This document shows, piece by piece, positions 45,026 to 55,290 of a stretch of 64,000 nucleotides of DNA. The notes beneath the pieces are model-generated. The model was not told where the DNA came from, ran no database searches, and saw nothing but the letters and a program-made list of their open reading frames with translations. The DNA is taken from NCBI RefSeq assembly GCF_964656455.1, contig NC_135719.1:72466283-72530282 (forward strand). The letters run 5' to 3'. The position numbers and the translations under genes were made by a program. This DNA comes from Halichoerus grypus (Eukaryota > Chordata > Mammalia > Carnivora > Phocidae). Within the stretch, counting starts at the first letter, position 1; each line of letters opens with the position of its first letter.

Positions 45026-45975
45026 TGAGAGTCCCTTTTCCTCTTCTCTCTCAACAGTTGTTCATGGTAGTGGGTGAGCACTGATCAAACATACATTTGA
45101 CACTTGAAGTTGTGGAGTTATTGATCAGTGAAGCGATCAGTTGATTTGGCTTTTCTATTTGTGACATGGGATAATAAATATTGGGCCAGATGAAACCCAC
45201 ACTGGTGAATTTCCTTACAACAGAGAAGTCATCTTTCTGGATGATGTAGCTGTGGAAGAATGTAGGTCATGAGCTGAATGCTCAGTTTTGTCTCAAAAGT
45301 TTGACTACACCTCTAAGATTGAACATGAAGGTAGTTGTAGAGTGGAGGGCTCAGCCTGGTAGAGGACTAACTTCCTTGGGCCTACCCAGGCCACAGGCTT
45401 CAGTTATTTTGGAGGAAAAATTTCAGGGAGTTTTAGATTATGATTATTTTTATAATATATGTTGAATGATGGAGCTAGGGAGTAAACTCATATTATGAGA
45501 GATCCAGCATCTTTAGCAATGAGTGCAGGAAAGAGAACATCTTGATTACAAATAAACATAAATCCAACATGTGTTTAATTCCTGAACCTAACAGCCTGGC
45601 AGAAGAACTTTGGATGGGGGCTAATGGTGCAGCAAAGTAATTTTCTACAGTAGAAACTCATAAATCATAAGAGGGTGTAGTATTAAAGTCAGTAGGATGC
45701 AGAGCCACATGGCAGACCTGGAGGGAAGAAGTTTATTATAAAACAATCTCACCTGTAATCCAGTCTTCTGGGATTGGTTCCATGATGTTTTAAGGACTTT
45801 ACAGTGAAGTACACTGAAATTACCAGAAGAAAGTTTAGGCCAATGGATTCCCAAGGGCACAAGTCTTGTAAGGGACAGGGCAAGTGATTCCCCCACAGTA
45901 TAAATACCTAGAATGCTAATGCTCTTGTTATGTTAAGATTCTCCTAATAACAAGTTCTACTGGGGAGCCACTTGT
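45026..45975. other. Unannotated single-copy stretch
   Basis: No recognised repeat, exon or RNA gene. An 83-codon minus frame at 45645-45896 has no recognised domain. Confidence 0.4.
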
Positions 45976-46176
45976 AGAGGAAGGAAGGAAGGAAGGAAGG
46001 AAGGAAGGAAGGAAGGAAGGAAGGACTGATGGGAGGAAGGAAATGAGGGAGAGAAGCAAGGAGGAAGAAAGGGAGGAAGGGAGGGAGGAAGGAAGGACGG
46101 GAGGAAGGAAATGAGGGAGAGAAGCAAGAAGGAAGGAAGGAGGGAAAGAGAGGGAAGGAGGGAGGGAAGTAAGGAA
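45976..46176 (+). repeat. GGAA microsatellite with 68-bp higher-order duplication
   Basis: Near-pure GGAA array from 45976 to 46025, followed by purine-rich sequence in which a 30-bp motif starting GGGAGGAAGGAAATGAGG recurs at 46031 and 46099, a 68-bp offset. Ser/Leu/Pro-rich open frames on the minus strand are artefacts of the array. Confidence 0.96.
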
Positions 46177-46529
46177 AAAAGCAATGAACTGCATGGTTTG
46201 CAAAAAATCAGTCAGCTAAAGAAGAAATGCAAATTGTTGTTGATTTTGTGTCAGGCATCACCTAATTCTTTGGGGTGAAGGTCTTACCTAAGTAATGTGT
46301 GGCCCAGTCTTCGTGATGACATAAGGGGGCTTAATATGTCTTTAGCTAGAATGACCCTATGTGCTGGTTTGCCTGTAATGGTCTTGGCTCATGCATTTCT
46401 GTGGGCATATTAGCTAGTATTATAACTCTTCCCTCGAAACAGCAGTCCTAGTTGTACTCCAAGCGATGTGTGCATCCCACGGAGAACTCTTCCAAGCCTC
46501 TCTTGTAGATAGATATGTTGCAGTGATCT
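46177..46529. other. Unannotated single-copy stretch
   Basis: No recognised repeat or exon. Confidence 0.4.
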
Positions 46530-46660
46530 GTCACTTACCTGACTCCCTGCTGAAGAGTGACCTCTTTACAGCTAAATGTCACTCATCTTCGTGTACCCAG
46601 TTTTTATCACTGTGCCTGACACTTAGTAGATGCTCTGTATTTCAACAATGAATGGATAAA
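46530..46660 (+). repeat. L2 LINE 3' end
   Basis: GTACCCAGTTTTTATCACTGTGCCTGACACTTAGTAGATGCTCTGTATTTCAACAATGAATGG is a diverged L2 terminus. Confidence 0.7.
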
Positions 46661-47094
46661 ATGCTACGTTAAGGAGTCCTTCTGTAACTATTTGAATTAA
46701 TGAAAGTACCTTTGGGAGGTGACATTTTGTGTCATTTATGAGCACCTGAATGAAGTACTTAGGACTGGGTCAGAGGATGGGCCTCTCCACCCCCTTGCCC
46801 AGGAGGAGGAGTGTGGGAACTATGTGAGCAAATACTTTAAAAAGCTGATGTGTAAGATCAGAGGCAAACTCTATATGCTTCTCAGTTTGGTGTCAGTTCT
46901 GACTTTGAGCCTATCTTCTTCATGATGCTTAAAAAAAAAAAAAATGCCTTAGTAAAAATGATTCAAACGGCCCTTTGAGATCTTTAAGAGAGCTCTATGG
47001 TTCTTATGTGGCCCTGGCTCTCAGCCCTGCAGTCATTTCCTGTGCAAGTCAGTGCGAGCAACTGGGGAAGGACACGCTCTTTCTGGCACTCTGC
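46661..47094. other. Unannotated stretch
   Basis: Contains an A14 run at 46931-46944. No retroposon body recognised upstream. Confidence 0.4.
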
Positions 47095-47245
47095 AGATAG
47101 AATCACAGATCTGTGGCTGGAAGTGGCCTCGCACAGTCTAGTTCCAATCTCTCATCCTAGATCTGAGAAAACTGGCTGAGGCCTGAGCGATTGGCCAGGC
47201 CCACAGAGCTGGTTAGTGTCAGGAGCCAGTTCAGGTAAAGAACTC
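47095..47245 (-). repeat. MIR-like ancient SINE fragment
   Basis: ATAGAATCACAGATCTGTGGCTGG, GGCCTCGCACAGTCTAGTTCC, GAGAAAACTGGCTGAGGCC and CACAGAGCTGGTTAGTG resemble the same ancient SINE type as 22.7 kb. Confidence 0.5.
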
Positions 47246-47939
47246 TCCCTCCGGCTCCTCCTGTCCTCAAATATCATTGTAAAAGCTAATTTGCATCTCT
47301 TCTTTGAGTATCTTGATTTCAGCCCCTTTCCTGCTTGCCAAGACCTCCATGGAATTAGGCTTTGCCAGTTGGCAAAGTCCTGCCTTGATCAGCAGAGCTC
47401 AAATTTGCACCAAGTGAGAATTCAGGCTCTTGATGGCAGAGGAAAACGTTGCAGACCAATTTCCAAATAATTTCGGAAACATGGAATGGCTCGGGACCCT
47501 GCTGACTCTCCCGAGGGCAGGTTGCTTGTCCTGTACAACAATAAAGAGAAGAATGAAGCGAGGCATCAGGACAATTTGAGGGTATCGAAGGGAGAGTCAT
47601 TTCCCACAGCGTGGGGAGAAGGAGGATTGTGTTTCCACACACATATTAAATTGACAACAGTATGCTCGTGTGGCTCTTGAGGCGAAGGCCAACACTTTCC
47701 TTTTGTGTATAACCCCAGCATAAAAACTGACAGGAACAGATGTTCCATCCATGAATTCTGAAGTTTGGCAGCTAATAAAGGGTCCTGAGACATGGCATAA
47801 ATGAAGGCAGATCATCTTGGCTGCCCACCCCGTCATGTGGATGGAAAAATGTGCTGGGTAGAAGTAAACAGCCTGCAGGACACTGGGCTGGCACAGGAGG
47901 GTGGTCTCCAGGGTGGGTTGGGAAGCTGGTCCTCCTGTC
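47246..47939. other. Unannotated single-copy stretch
   Basis: No recognised repeat. The longest open frame in the window (184 codons, minus, 47597-48151) runs across this and the next element. It shows no domain, and its codons overlap another minus-strand frame, so I do not call it a gene. Confidence 0.4.
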
Positions 47940-48200
47940 TCACTCAGACCTGTCTTTATTAACGACCTCGGGGAGTGAGCAAGGGCTTGAAGATGAAATT
48001 CACAGATGATGCAGAATGGAGAAATGTGCCAAAGACCAGCATAAGCAAAAGGATAACCTAAAGGAATTAGGAAAATGGGAAAGGCCAGGGACAAAATGCG
48101 GATCATCATGGAAAAAATGCAAATGGATACGTCTAAGGCAAAATGATCCATAAACCAGATATTCGTGGGGCAGAAAAATTTTGAAGCCCATTAAGAATAG
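47940..48200 (+). repeat. Possible L3/CR1-type LINE remnant
   Basis: TCTTTATTAACGACCTCGGGGAGTG and GATGAAATTCACAGATGATGC resemble the CR1/L3 reverse-transcriptase 3' region (in which 'fINDL' and 'kfADD' codons occur in order). Very diverged, so uncertain. Confidence 0.4.
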
Positions 48201-48599
48201 AAACATCTGGCTATAAAATGGTTGCTTCTGACAGTTGCAGAAACCAACAAGGTGGAGTGTGCAAGCAGGGAGGGAGTGGGCTGGGAAGGTGGGGGGTCCT
48301 TACAGGAGGCCTACTTACAGCTGTGAAATGCCCTCACTGTAGGGCCTGCTCCAGCTTGCTCCTCACCTAACACCCGCGTGGCCCGTTCTGATGCCCCTTG
48401 GGGTCAGCTGGGGTGAAGTGCACGTCTTACTGGTCTTGTGAGATGTGTGTCCGGAGTATGCAGATAGCATTCCAACCTCCAGGCATCGGCTTTGGAGTGA
48501 CTTTTCCAGACTGTATTCTTTTTTTCACTTTTATTTTTATTACCTTTTTCTTCTTTTTTTATAAAATAGATTCCATCTATTGAAGAACATCTATTCTTT
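48201..48599. other. Unannotated stretch
   Basis: GC-richer up to 48.5 kb, then T-rich just before the L1. No recognised gene. Confidence 0.4.
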
Positions 48600-49699
48600 T
48601 TTGTTTTACTTGAGGTAAAATTGGCATGTATCATTATATTAGTTTCAGGTGTATAACACAATGATTTGATATTTGCATACACTACAAAGTAATCACCACA
48701 ATAAATCTGGCTACCATCTTTCACCAGAAAACTAACCCTCTTTATCCTTTTCACCCACCCTCAACCCCCTTCCCCTCTGTATCTATAAGCTTTGTTTTGT
48801 TTGCTTGCTTGTTTGTTTGTTTCTTTGGGGTTTTTATTAGATTCCACATAAGAGTGAAATCAAACAGTATTTACTTTCTCTGACTTATTTCACTTAGCAT
48901 AATGACCTTAAGGTTTATCTATGTTGTCACAAATGACAAGATTTTCTCCTTTTTATGGCCAAGTAGTATTCCATATTTATATATACCACATCTTCTTTAT
49001 CCATCCATCTGTTGATGGACACATATGTCGTTTCCATATCTTGGCTATTGTAAATAATGCTGCAACGAACATAGGGGTGGATATATCTTTTCAAACCAGA
49101 GTTTTTACATTCTCTGGATGAGTAGCCGTAAGTGGAATTGCTGGATCACGTGGTAGTTCTATTTTTAATTTTCTGAGGAAGGTCCATCCTGTTTTCCACA
49201 GTGGTTGCACCAATTAACATTCCCATCAACAGTGTAAAAGTATTCCCTTTTCTCTACAATCTCTCCAACACTTATCTCTTGTCTTTTTAAAATAGCCAAT
49301 CTGACGGGTTTGAGATAACTTGTTGTGGTTTTGATTGGCATTTCCCTCATGATGAGTGTTGTTGAGCATCTTTTCATGTGTCTGTTGGCCATCTGTCTGT
49401 CTTTTTTGGAAACATATCTGTTCAGATCCTCTGCCCATTTTTTAATCAGATTGTTTAGCTTTTGTTATTAGGTTATGAGTCTTCATATATTTTAGATATT
49501 AGCCTCTTATCAGATATATGATTTGCAAATATCTTCTCCCACTCAGAAAGTTGCTTCCTTCACTGTGTACAGAAGTGTTGTAGTTTGATGTAGTCCCATT
49601 TGTTTATTTTTGCTTTCATTGCTATTGCCTTTGGAGTCAGATCAAAAAAAAAAAAAAATCCAAGAGTGATGTCAAGGAGCTTACTGCCTATGTTTTCTT
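48600..49699 (-). mobile_element. L1MA-type LINE-1, antisense, 5'-truncated
   Basis: Starts with TTTTTGTTTTACTTGAGGTAAAATTGGC, continues with GTTTCAGGTGTATAACACAATG, GGCCAAGTAGTATTCC, CATCTGTTGATGGACAC, GGATCACGTGGTAG, CATGTGTCTGTTGGCC, and ends at AGCTTACTGCCTATGTTTTCTTC. A9-10-bp match CTATTCTTT near 48590 and 49703 may be the target-site duplication. An internal A15 run at 49644-49658 lies where L1 normally has a short A stretch. Confidence 0.92.
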
Positions 49700-50384
49700 C
49701 AGACTATTCTTTAAAAGAAAAGGAGTGAAAAAATACTTCCATCATAGAACAAACATGTCATATTTATGTCATGCAGAATAATAAATTTGGGATAATTTTG
49801 TCTTTGTTATTTTGTTTTGAGAAATTTGTTACCAAAATTCTCCCTTTTACCCTCACTTGTAAAACTTCAACAATTACAAACGGATGATGACCAGAGATTC
49901 TCACATTTTCCAAAACAGCCCGCATGTTTATAACTTTGGAAATTGCTCTGTTTTGGAAAGTCCTGCCTGAGACCCCACTGAAGTGCTCTGTATTGATGGG
50001 GCCTTCAGCCTGAGGAATTCTGAAGAAAACCAGAGCCCTCCACTCCTCTCCTATTATAGTGGAGTTGGAGGTCCCTGGCACGGGCCTCCTTTCCCTGAAA
50101 GTTTGTCATCTTGTTTTGAGCAGCTCTTCAGTTTGAAAAGCAAGGCCAGCAATGAAGATCTCGTGACTGCTGACCAAAATCACTAAAGAAAGTGCAGGTT
50201 CCTGGGAACTTCTGTTATCCCGGTGATATTATCCAGAGGTATTATTCCAAAAATATAAACTGAAATGGCATATTTAACCCTGCATAATTGAAGAATGCAC
50301 CTCTCGTTGCCAAAGGAAACCACTTAATACGATGTTGGGGTTTTGTTTTCAGATCTCTTTCCGTGTTCCCTTAATCACAGTCGT
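49700..50384. other. Unannotated single-copy stretch
   Basis: No recognised repeat, exon or RNA gene. A 105-codon minus frame at 49764-50081 has no recognised domain. Confidence 0.4.
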
Positions 50385-50560
50385 TCCCAGCAGGGCAGCA
50401 GATCAGAATCACCTGAGGAGCTCGTTAATGACCGGGACTTGGCACCACCCAGAGCGGGGTTGTGGGGAGTGGGGTGGGGCCTGGTGGTCCAGGATGTGGT
50501 GGAGAAGAGAGACAGAGGCAGAGTCGCTGTGTGCAGCTGAACCTTCACAAACTAATCCAC
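50385..50560 (+). mobile_element. MER5A-like DNA transposon remnant
   Basis: AGCAGATCAGAATCACCTGAGGAGCTCGTTAATGACC, a GGGGTGGGGCCTGG segment, then ATGTGGTGG fit the MER5 interior (cagaatcacctggggagctt...). It holds a perfect G-quadruplex motif at 50456-50479. Confidence 0.6.
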
Positions 50561-51439
50561 CTCCCCGTTCATGACCTGACCGGGGCCCCAGCGCTCAAGA
50601 ACACCTAGATCTAATTAACTCCTGGTGAGAAGCTGGATGGCGCAGCTGGAGATGCGGTGTGGGGAGCCCGGCTTTAGGACTCCCTTCTGAGGCACAGAGT
50701 CGGTAGGTGACCCTGGGTTCAGGTGCCAGAGGAGGAGTGTGGGGTCACGTGGCTCAGCTTCCTGCCTCTCATCCCCAACACTCTCATGATAACCCTGGAA
50801 AGCCCATTCCTGGGCAGTGGCTGGGCTGGCCCAACTGGGCTGAGCTGAGTCTGGGGGAGGGAGAGAAGGGGAGGGTTTATCTCCGGGAAGTCAAAATCTG
50901 TTGTCAATTCCAAGGGGCCAAGAAACAAGAGGCAAACAACAGGGTTTGAACAAGGGAAAACAGCAGTTGATGTGGGAATGAAGAGAGATAGGGAGGGAAC
51001 TGTTCTCAATAGTGAAGGAAAGCCTAAAGCTCGGTTTGTGTTTTCTAGGGCGTGGGTGGGGAACGGCTTTTGGCCCTGGAGAGCTTGGATGGGCACATCT
51101 CATGTAGAAGTTCAGCGTTAGGACAACTGCAGCTGACTACATGTTGGCTGAAAGCCCAATTCTGCTTCTGCATGTCCCACTAAGTATGCCCTGGACCCCC
51201 ACGGGGAAAGAAGTGGGGAGCAAGGTCAGTCCCAGGTGGCCCAGTATCCCTGGAATAGCCCTTGGAATGTCAGAGTTCACACCTCAGGACCAGTTTACTT
51301 GTGTTTCTTCGTCAAGGTTAAAAGCACTAATTATGGCTCTTGACAGACTTACATGATTCTATTTTTTCTCCAGGGAAGAGGTAACCCTGAGGACCAGTCT
51401 CTGCCATCAGCTTGTCTGATTCAGTACATAACACCTGTG
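50561..51439. other. Unannotated single-copy stretch
   Basis: No recognised repeat. A 125-codon minus frame at 50719-51096 lacks a recognised domain. Confidence 0.4.
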
Positions 51440-51600
51440 GCTACCCTGATATTTTATTTACATTTCTTCATTGTGTCTTCCTCACGCTGCCGTCTTACCT
51501 TCATCAAAGAGGAATTGTGACACTTTTTCCCACCGTGTTCTTCGTGCATAGCACAGTGTCTGACACATAATTAGCTCTTACCATAAGTCACATGAATGGT
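51440..51600 (+). repeat. L2 LINE 3' end
   Basis: ATCAAAGAGGAATTGTGACAC...GTGCATAGCACAGTGTCTGACACATAATTAGCTC is a diverged L2 terminus. Confidence 0.65.
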
Positions 51601-51761
51601 TTGGTGCCTTGTACATTCAGAGCACGCACTGCTTTAGCACAGAGTCCGTGGTACTCTCCTCTGACAAAAAGCAGCTTACAAAACGGACACAGGAGGTACT
51701 GTCTTAGGATTTTAGACTACTTTCTTCTCTTTGGCTCTGTCCATATTAATTAATGGTTTTT

Positions 51762-51973
51762 TTTTGTTTTTTTTTTTTTTTTTAAAGATTTTATTTATTT
51801 ATTTGACAGAGAGAGACACAGCGAGAGAGGGAACACAAGCAGGAGGAGTGGGAGAGGGAGAAGCAGGCTTCCCGCCGGAGCAGGGAGCCCGATGCGGGGC
51901 TCGATCCCAGGACGCTGGGATCGTGACCCGAGCCGAAGGCAGACGCTTAATGACTGAGCCACCCAGGCGCCCC
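51762..51973 (-). mobile_element. CanSINE, antisense, young copy
   Basis: T-rich tail (one G interruption), AAAGATTTTATTTATTTATTTG, GACAGAGAGAGACACAGCGAG, GATGCGGGGCTCGATCCCAG, and GAGCCACCCAGGCGCCCC. The target-site duplication TAATTAATGGTTTTT is perfect over 15 bp (51747-51761 and 51974-51988). Confidence 0.97.
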
Positions 51974-52159
51974 TAATTAATGGTTTTTGTAATGATCCAA
52001 GAGACCCTCTGCTGATGACCTATTTCCATAGACAACCGTGAGCTAGTGGAAGTGTTTTTTCCTGAGATTCTGTGTGGAACAAGGGCCGTGATGACACCCA
52101 CATCCTCACCTCCTTCACAGGGTGAATGTCTTCCCCGCTGAGATGCCACGAGCATGGTG

Positions 52160-52360
52160 GATCTGAGTGCAGACTTGTAGGCTTGGGACAGGCTCTGCTG
52201 CTTATGGTGTGACCGCTGAGCCCCGCCTCCAGTTCGCTCACCTGGGACACGGGATGGAAACAACCGACAATACCTACTTCTAGGACGGACTTTGGAGACG
52301 ACATGATTTAGTATGTGTGAGGTACTGTACCCCAGAAAGCACTGTGCATGCACTCACCTT
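52160..52360 (+). repeat. MIR SINE fragment
   Basis: GCAGACTTGTAGGCTTGGGAC, TCTGCTGCTTATGGTGTGACC, CTCACCTGGGACACGGGATGG and ATACCTACTTCTAGG follow sense MIR. Confidence 0.55.
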
Positions 52361-52654
52361 CATCGTTATTAATGTGTGAGCAGCCGAAATACAGGCTGTC
52401 TCATCAAAGTCATTATGGTACTTACGACTCCTAGGTATTGAAAAGATTTTCATGACACCCTACACAGTCATTTATGCACATTTGTTTCAGAGCCTGTATG
52501 TCACGGAGTGAAAAATGGTTGAGCAGAACAACTTTGGAGCTGCTCTCAGCAGGAAAGCTATTTAATGGCATTACCTTAAAAAACTCATGGTGCTTCTTTT
52601 GCTTAGGAGAGGAAACCCTCTTCCAGTTACTATCTTCTAAGAGAAGCACCTCAA

Positions 52655-53195
52655 GGTAGCTCCCAGTGACTCACACCCTTGAACAAGGCCCCTCCCCACA
52701 CACCCGTGAATGTGGATGGGACATGAGACTTGCTTGTAGCCAGTAGATTAGAGCAAAAGTGAAGGAATTTTGCAGATGTAATTAAGCTCCCAAATCAGTT
52801 GACTTGAGTTCATCAAAAAGGAGAGCCCTTGGGTGGGCCTGCCTCAATCAGGGGAAGGCCCCTAAAAAAGACATTGGGGCCCTCCCTCAGACGAGAGACT
52901 CATTACAAGACTCTGGCCTTGAAGGCTATGAGTTCTCCAGCTGCAAAGAAATAAATTCTGCCATCCCTCATTCCAGGCTAAGGAAGTGTAGAAGTGGATC
53001 TTGCTCTAGTTGAGTGAGCCTCTGATGAGAACGTAGCACAACTGATTATAGTCTTGTGCGACTCTAGGCAGAGGACACAGCTTAGTCACACCCTAACTAC
53101 TGATCCCTGGAAACTGTGAGATAATAAGTGTGTGCTGTGTTAAGCCTCTACACTTGAAGAAATTTGTTATGCACCAATAGAAACTAACACAGCTT
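52655..53195 (+). mobile_element. ERVL-MaLR-like LTR remnant
   Basis: GTGAATGTGGATGGGACATGAGACTTGC, GGAATTTTGCAGATGTAATTAAGCTCCC, GGGTGGGCCTGCCTCAATCAGG, TTCTCCAGCTGCAAAGAAATAAATTCTGCC, and the end GAAACTGTGAGATAATAAGTG...GAAATTTGTTATGCACCAATAGAAACTAACACA. I recall this as an old LTR family; MLT1-like is my best label. It has no coding capacity. Confidence 0.7.
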
Positions 53196-53494
53196 CAATT
53201 AGGAAACGACTCTTTTCTCCCCCTACAGTGGCCTGCATCCTTCTTTTTGTTACACAGATAGAGAGATCATACCCAGGCAAGAGCACAGCTATAGGAGAAA
53301 ATACTGCGAGAAAGCTCTGTTGTCAAGCAAGACAAAAACTATTAAGTTAAAAAGCAGTAAAGGAAGTCAGCGTGCTGAGGATTGTACTGTAGTAAGAGAC
53401 CAATGTGGTAATCAGTTGATAAATATGCAATTAAAAGTGAGTTTTGAGAATGTAGAGAGAGAACTCTTGCAACTCAATTTAATAAAAATATTTT
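53196..53494. other. Unannotated stretch
   Basis: No recognised repeat; a plus frame at 53320-53589 runs into the L1 and is not a gene. Confidence 0.35.
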
Positions 53495-54425
53495 TAAATA
53501 GATATCTCTCCAAAGAAAATAAACAAATGATCAACAATCATGAAGAAACCCTCAACATATTAGGAAAATGCCGATCAGAACCGCAGTGAAACACCACTCC
53601 ACACACACAACCTAGGATGGCTGTAATACGCAAAGACAGACAATAAGAAGAATGGGTGAGGATATGGAGAACTAGAAACCCTTCTACGCGGCTGGTGGGA
53701 ATGTGAAATGGTGCAGTCACCTTGGAAAACAGTCTGACGGGTCCTCAAAAAGCGAACATAGTGTTACCTCCTAGCTCAGCAACTCCACTCCCACATATAC
53801 AGCCAAGAGAATTTAAAACATGTGTCCACAAAAACACTTGTACAGCTTTCGTAGCAGCATTATTCCTAACAGCCAAAAAGTAGAAACAGTCCATGTGTCC
53901 ATCGACTAATGGATGGATTAAAAATGTGGTATATTCATCAATGGAATATTATTCAGTTATAAAGAGGAGGGGCGCCTGGGTGGCTCAGTTGGTTGAGCAT
54001 CCAATTCTTGATTTCGAGCTCAGGTCATGATCTCAGAGTCCTGGGTTACAACCCCGGATCGGGCTCCCTGCTCGGCGTGGAGTCTGCTTGTCCCTCTCCT
54101 TCTGCCCCTCCCCCACTCCGTTTGTACTCTCTCTCTCTCAAATAAATAAAAATCTTAATAATTAATTAATGAAATGTCCAGAAAAGGCAACTCTATAGGG
54201 ACAGAAAGTACATTAGTAGTTTGCAGGAATTGAGAGAAGGGAAGGATAAGTCATGATTGGTAATGGATATGAAGTTTCCTTTGCAGGTGATGAAAATTGT
54301 CTTGTAATTAGCAGTAGTGGCTGCACAACTTTATGAATATACTAAAAACCCACTGAATTATACATATAAGAAGGATGAACTTCATAGCATGTTAATTATA
54401 TCTCAATACAATAAGTAAATTTTAA
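53495..54425 (+). mobile_element. Old L1 ORF2 end and 3'UTR, sense, interrupted by a CanSINE
   Basis: ATCTCTCCAAAGAAAATAAACAAATG, CTAGGATGGCTGTAATACG, GGCTGGTGGGAATGTGAAATGGTGC, GTAGCAGCATTATTCC, CAATGGAATATTATTCAGTTATAAAG; after the SINE, GAAATGTCCAGAAAAGGCAAC, GATGAAAATTGTCTTGTAATTAGCAGTAG, and AATTATATCTCAATACAATAAG. This is the typical end of L1MA/L1MB-type elements. Roughly 105-120 bp of expected L1 is missing at the SINE. Confidence 0.9.
53969..54168 (+). mobile_element. CanSINE, sense, without target-site duplication
   Basis: GGGGCGCCTGGGTGGCTCAG head, GAGCTCAGGTCATGATCTCAG, GATCGGGCTCCCTGCTCGGC, TCTGCCCCTCCCCCACTCCG, CT repeats and a CAAATAAATAAAAATC tail. The left flank TATAAAGAGGA and right flank AATTAATGAAATGTCC do not duplicate each other. 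Confidence 0.95.
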
Positions 54426-55034
54426 GTTACTACAGCATAAGACCCTCCAAACAAGGAAGTGATCAAGTCCATTGTGGATGGCATGGCATATGAACAGTGA
54501 GAGATACCCAGAGGAGAATTCACAGAGGCTACAAGAAGTTTACTTAGAAACAGAGCTGGTCATCCTGACCCAATGTTTGTTCCCAAAACTTAGCAGGCTA
54601 GAACTGGACAGACCGCAGATCAGTGCTGGCTGGCCACACCCACAGCAGCCTCTATCCCTCACCCCAGCTTGGGGATATGCTTCCTTCTTCTCTTCCCTTG
54701 TTTGCATTGATCACCACACCAGTCGGTGACAGGATCAGTTTAGGCTTCAGATGTTCTGCGCATGAGCTCTGAATCACAGATATGTCTTGAATTTACTCCA
54801 CATTGATTTGGAGAACCAGTGGGTATCTAAAAATTAAACACAAAGGAATATGGATATTAGGGCATAAAAAATTAATCCTCCATGGTCCATCCTCTCTATC
54901 AGCTTTTGGGTTAGTTCAGGAGGTAGCTTGCAGATAACAATTCCACAAGGCAGCCTATCACACACAGTTCTACGGTTCTTAATGTCACTCAGTGGAGCTA
55001 TGGCCGCTCACAGGAGCCTTTCAGCCAGACCATG
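54426..55034. other. Unannotated single-copy stretch
   Basis: No recognised repeat, exon or RNA gene. Confidence 0.4.
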
Positions 55035-55290
55035 GTGCCCAGGGAAGTTCCTCTGAGGAAGAGATATTCGAGACGCATCTGGAAAGCTGGATTTGATTTA
55101 GATAAGCAAAGAGAATGGAATAGAACTCTAGGTTGGGGAAATGGCGGGCATGAATGTGTGGAGGCCAGAATGTTCACACGATGTCCTAGGGAGTGTGATC
55201 TGAGCAGCTTGCAAAGAGGGTTTGCTTTGGGAAGTAATGACATAGAGGTTTGGGAAGAGATGGAAGGGGAAAAGAGTGGGGGGGACAGTG
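55035..55290 (-). repeat. L2 LINE fragment, reverse orientation
   Basis: GAAGTTCCTCTGAGGAAGAG, GCTGGATTTGATTTAGATAAGC, AATGTGTGGAGGCCAGAATG and TGTGATCTGAGCAGC follow antisense L2. Confidence 0.5.

Noticed and set aside
45928..46203. Ser/Leu/Pro-rich minus-strand frames
   Set aside because: Pure translation of the GGAA microsatellite.
47597..48151. 184-codon open frame on the minus strand, the longest in the window
   Set aside because: No recognisable domain or repeat-independent signal. It overlaps another minus-strand frame and partly covers a possible old LINE. In 64 kb one such frame can arise by chance.
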